Translations under genes and position numbers: made by a program
Shown: piece after piece, positions 61,989 through 64,000 of the stretch
Numbering within the stretch: position 1 is the stretch's first letter
Layout of the letters: each line of letters begins with the position of its first letter
Assembly (NCBI RefSeq): GCF_008729015.1
Contig: NZ_RKSM01000003.1
Coordinates: forward strand, 464,642 to 528,641
Length of the DNA: 64,000 nt
DNA from: Haloarcula sp. CBA1129
GTDB lineage: Archaea > Halobacteriota > Halobacteria > Halobacteriales > Haloarculaceae
Direction of reading: 5' to 3'
Notes under the pieces: model-generated
The model's database searches: none
Told to the model about the DNA's origin: nothing
Seen by the model: the letters and a program-made list of their open reading frames with translations, nothing else

Positions 61989-64000
61989 GTGACAACATCG
62001 CTTTCGCACGAACCAGAGACACCAATCTTTACGACCCATATTCACAATCCTGAGTATCTTCTGACATTCGCAGCGCGGTCAACAACGCAGACTGATCTGA
62101 TTGTGACGCCAGTTCAGTTCCACCAGCGGAACCTTACACACCGGCTGGCAGCGCAGAATCAACCCCGGAGTTCGATGCGGTTTGTCAGTCCCGGTCAAAT
62201 TGCACGCGAGGTTTTAGAAGCGACAGATGGTGAGACCAAAGCGCTTGATCGTCTTGACCGGATTCGTTCGCTTGAAACACTGCTTGAAACTGAACCCGGT
62301 ACATTTGACGCGTTCACTCCACTGTATGGGTCTCATCTCACCTCACACGCAGCAGATATCGAGTCATCGCGCCGGGCAGTCGGAGCGATTACCGCATACG
62401 ATGACGAACGGCTAGCAATACTCAAAGAGAGTCTCACTGATTTACAGCCATACGTTCGGCAAGATGCAGTTGACCGTATCGACGGTGCAATCGCCACTAA
62501 CCGGCGTCTCGATACTGTTACTGATGTCGCAGTTTCGACCGACAGTGTGTTGCGGAAGGCGACAACGATGCTTCGCGAAAACGGGGCAGACATCTGGAAC
62601 ACGGTCTATCCTGCTATCGAGCGGATTCATCTCGCAGGCGTGAGTTCGATTGAAGCTCCGCTCTTGGATCTGCTCTCGTGTATCGCTACCGAAACCCCAG
62701 TCGACGTACATCTGTTTCTCCGTGCCGGGACAGGGCCTCGAATTGAAGACCGGCTCTGTGGTCACCCACCGACGGCTGTACAGAGCTACCAATCATCGCC
62801 GGTTGAGATTGATGCGCCAGAGCTCGTCACGACGACGCGGAGCCAAGAAGCGCGTCTCGCACTGGCACTTGTCGATCAGTTACGCAGTACTGGCGTGTCA
62901 CCAAGTGATATCTTGCTCGTCGCCCGTGATGTCGCCGCGTATGAACACGAACTGCAACGTGCAGCCCATCACTACGGGCAGTCTCTCTCGGTTTGGACAC
63001 AATTGAGTGTGAGAGAGACTATCCCCTACGCACTGATCGAGTCACTCTGTACCCTCCTTGCCCAGAAAAACGAGCATATCCCTGCCTCAGCGCTGCTTCG
63101 GCCCCTTGCCTGCGAGTGGGTCTCACCAGATGCATCTGGCCACAGTGTCGCCCCGCGGATGCTTACTGCCTTAGAAGGGGAGCTTCACGGATACGATCCC
63201 CTCACACTCGCAGAGTGGCAGCAAACACTCACTCAAAACACGGAAATTAGCGGCACAGCTTCGGTCACATCGCTCCTTGAGTGGATATCAGAGTGCCCCC
63301 AGCCACCCACCCCAGCAGATGTAGAGGAAACGTTCAATCCACTGATTGAAGCATTCAGAGCCCGTGTCTTGCCGGCACATCGTGACCGAGATACTGATAC
63401 ATTGGCCGAGACGACAGAAACAGCCCGTGCGCTCGTCCGCATCGAAGAGATGGTCCCGCAGGTAGCCACGAAATACGAAGAGTGGCTCACACGTGATCAC
63501 AGTGAGCAGTCGTGGGAAGAAGTGCAGTACCTCTTCGAGACAATTGCGAGGATAAAACCAGGACGGCGTGAACACGCGAATGCAGCAGTAATCGATGTCG
63601 CTGATGCAACGGATACTTGGTTACGTCGCGTTCCCTACGTCATTGCAATTGGCCTCGTTGACGGGGAGTGGCCACAGACTGCTGATGGACTGTTTCCTGC
63701 CGAAGTTCGTGAGACGATTCTTGCTGGTGAGTCCGGCCCTATCCGGTCACTTGCACCGCGTGAGCGCTGGACGGAAGCCCGCGAGTACGACCACTTCGTA
63801 GATGCAGTCTCGACAGCAACTGAACAGGTGATTTGTACACGGCACCACCGAGACGCCGACGGTGTCTCACGACCGCGATCACCGTTTCTTGATGCGATTG
63901 AGACAACGCGCGTCGACGAAACAGCAACGGACCGACTGCTCAGCTCAGAACAAACCACGCCACCGGCGCTGGCGACCGTGCTTCCAACTGAGACATCCCA
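61989..64000 (+). CDS. AddB/RexB-like helicase-nuclease subunit, 5' part
   Basis: An open frame from GTG 61989 runs off the right edge (670 residues visible). The opening TTSLSHEPETPIFTTHIHNP and later segments SSIEAPLLDLLSCIATETPV, TTRSQEARLALALVDQLRST then GVSPSDILLVARDVAAYEHE and VIAIGLVDGEWPQTADGLFP follow the plan of AddB/RexB-type proteins: an inactivated UvrD-like helicase that would carry a C-terminal PD-(D/E)XK nuclease with an Fe-S cluster. Such proteins process double-strand breaks with a helicase partner. There is no clear Walker A near the N-terminus, as in RexB. The nuclease domain and partner should lie to the right of the window. Confidence 0.72.
   Translation, partial: MTTSLSHEPETPIFTTHIHNPEYLLTFAARSTTQTDLIVTPVQFHQRNLTHRLAAQNQPRSSMRFVSPGQIAREVLEATDGETKALDRLDRIRSLETLLETEPGTFDAFTPLYGSHLTSHAADIESSRRAVGAITAYDDERLAILKESLTDLQPYVRQDAVDRIDGAIATNRRLDTVTDVAVSTDSVLRKATTMLRENGADIWNTVYPAIERIHLAGVSSIEAPLLDLLSCIATETPVDVHLFLRAGTGPRIEDRLCGHPPTAVQSYQSSPVEIDAPELVTTTRSQEARLALALVDQLRSTGVSPSDILLVARDVAAYEHELQRAAHHYGQSLSVWTQLSVRETIPYALIESLCTLLAQKNEHIPASALLRPLACEWVSPDASGHSVAPRMLTALEGELHGYDPLTLAEWQQTLTQNTEISGTASVTSLLEWISECPQPPTPADVEETFNPLIEAFRARVLPAHRDRDTDTLAETTETARALVRIEEMVPQVATKYEEWLTRDHSEQSWEEVQYLFETIARIKPGRREHANAAVIDVADATDTWLRRVPYVIAIGLVDGEWPQTADGLFPAEVRETILAGESGPIRSLAPRERWTEAREYDHFVDAVSTATEQVICTRHHRDADGVSRPRSPFLDAIETTRVDETATDRLLSSEQTTPPALATVLPTETS

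Overview
The window reads as haloarchaeal DNA (class Halobacteria; Haloarcula or a close relative is my guess, not shown). The signs are strongly acidic proteins, GAC/GTC-rich codons, several starts with a TATA-like box about 27 bases upstream and no obvious ribosome binding site, Tat-type lipoproteins, a bacterio-opsin-activator type HTH_10 regulator, multi-PAS/GAF kinases, and many small families typical of this class. No rRNA, tRNA or CRISPR array was found.

Layout. 1-15 kb is mostly ordinary chromosome-like content: the end of a DUF211 gene with a VIT/CCC1-like membrane protein, a DoxX-like protein, a P-type cation ATPase, an HxlR regulator beside a glutathionyl-hydroquinone reductase and a VOC protein, two overlapping lipoprotein genes, a peroxiredoxin and a PiT phosphate transporter. 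Relics lie among them: a TnpB tail at about 12.6-12.9 kb and a frameshifted CBS-domain gene at 14.3-14.65 kb.

15-24 kb is AT-richer and looks acquired. It holds a tyrosine recombinase, then a ParA ATPase overlapping a small acidic partner gene. This pair is bracketed by phased 13-bp iterons that look like a partition centromere. An FAD oxidoreductase, a long gene-poor stretch, an IclR regulator and an NhaC-type antiporter follow.

24-33 kb has a LOV-like PAS protein without the photoactive cysteine, a DUF3592 protein, and an operon of an Nramp-like carrier with hydantoinase/5-oxoprolinase subunits A and B. 31-42 kb is the most striking part. Two glutamate dehydrogenase paralogues point away from each other on either side of a 955-residue Bat-like regulator, and that regulator gene is itself bracketed by a perfect 20-bp inverted repeat. 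A 1,299-residue sensor kinase with a degenerate receiver domain and a truncated kinase relic follow.

43-53 kb holds a CBS-less IMPDH/GMPR enzyme, a molybdopterin formate dehydrogenase-like protein, and nitrous oxide reductase maturation genes (nosD with a NosL-like N-terminal part, nosF, nosY, a two-HTH regulator, nosL) with no nosZ in view. 53-56 kb alternates universal stress proteins with PNPOx-fold proteins and ends in a transposase relic. 56-64 kb has an esterase-like hydrolase, a PQQ-propeller/membrane protein pair, an NTF2-like protein, small membrane proteins and, running off the end, a large AddB/RexB-like gene.

The best candidates for something undescribed are the GDH-Bat-GDH module with its 20-bp inverted repeat, the 13-bp iteron partition cassette, and the Nramp-like carrier lacking metal-site motifs in the hydantoinase operon.
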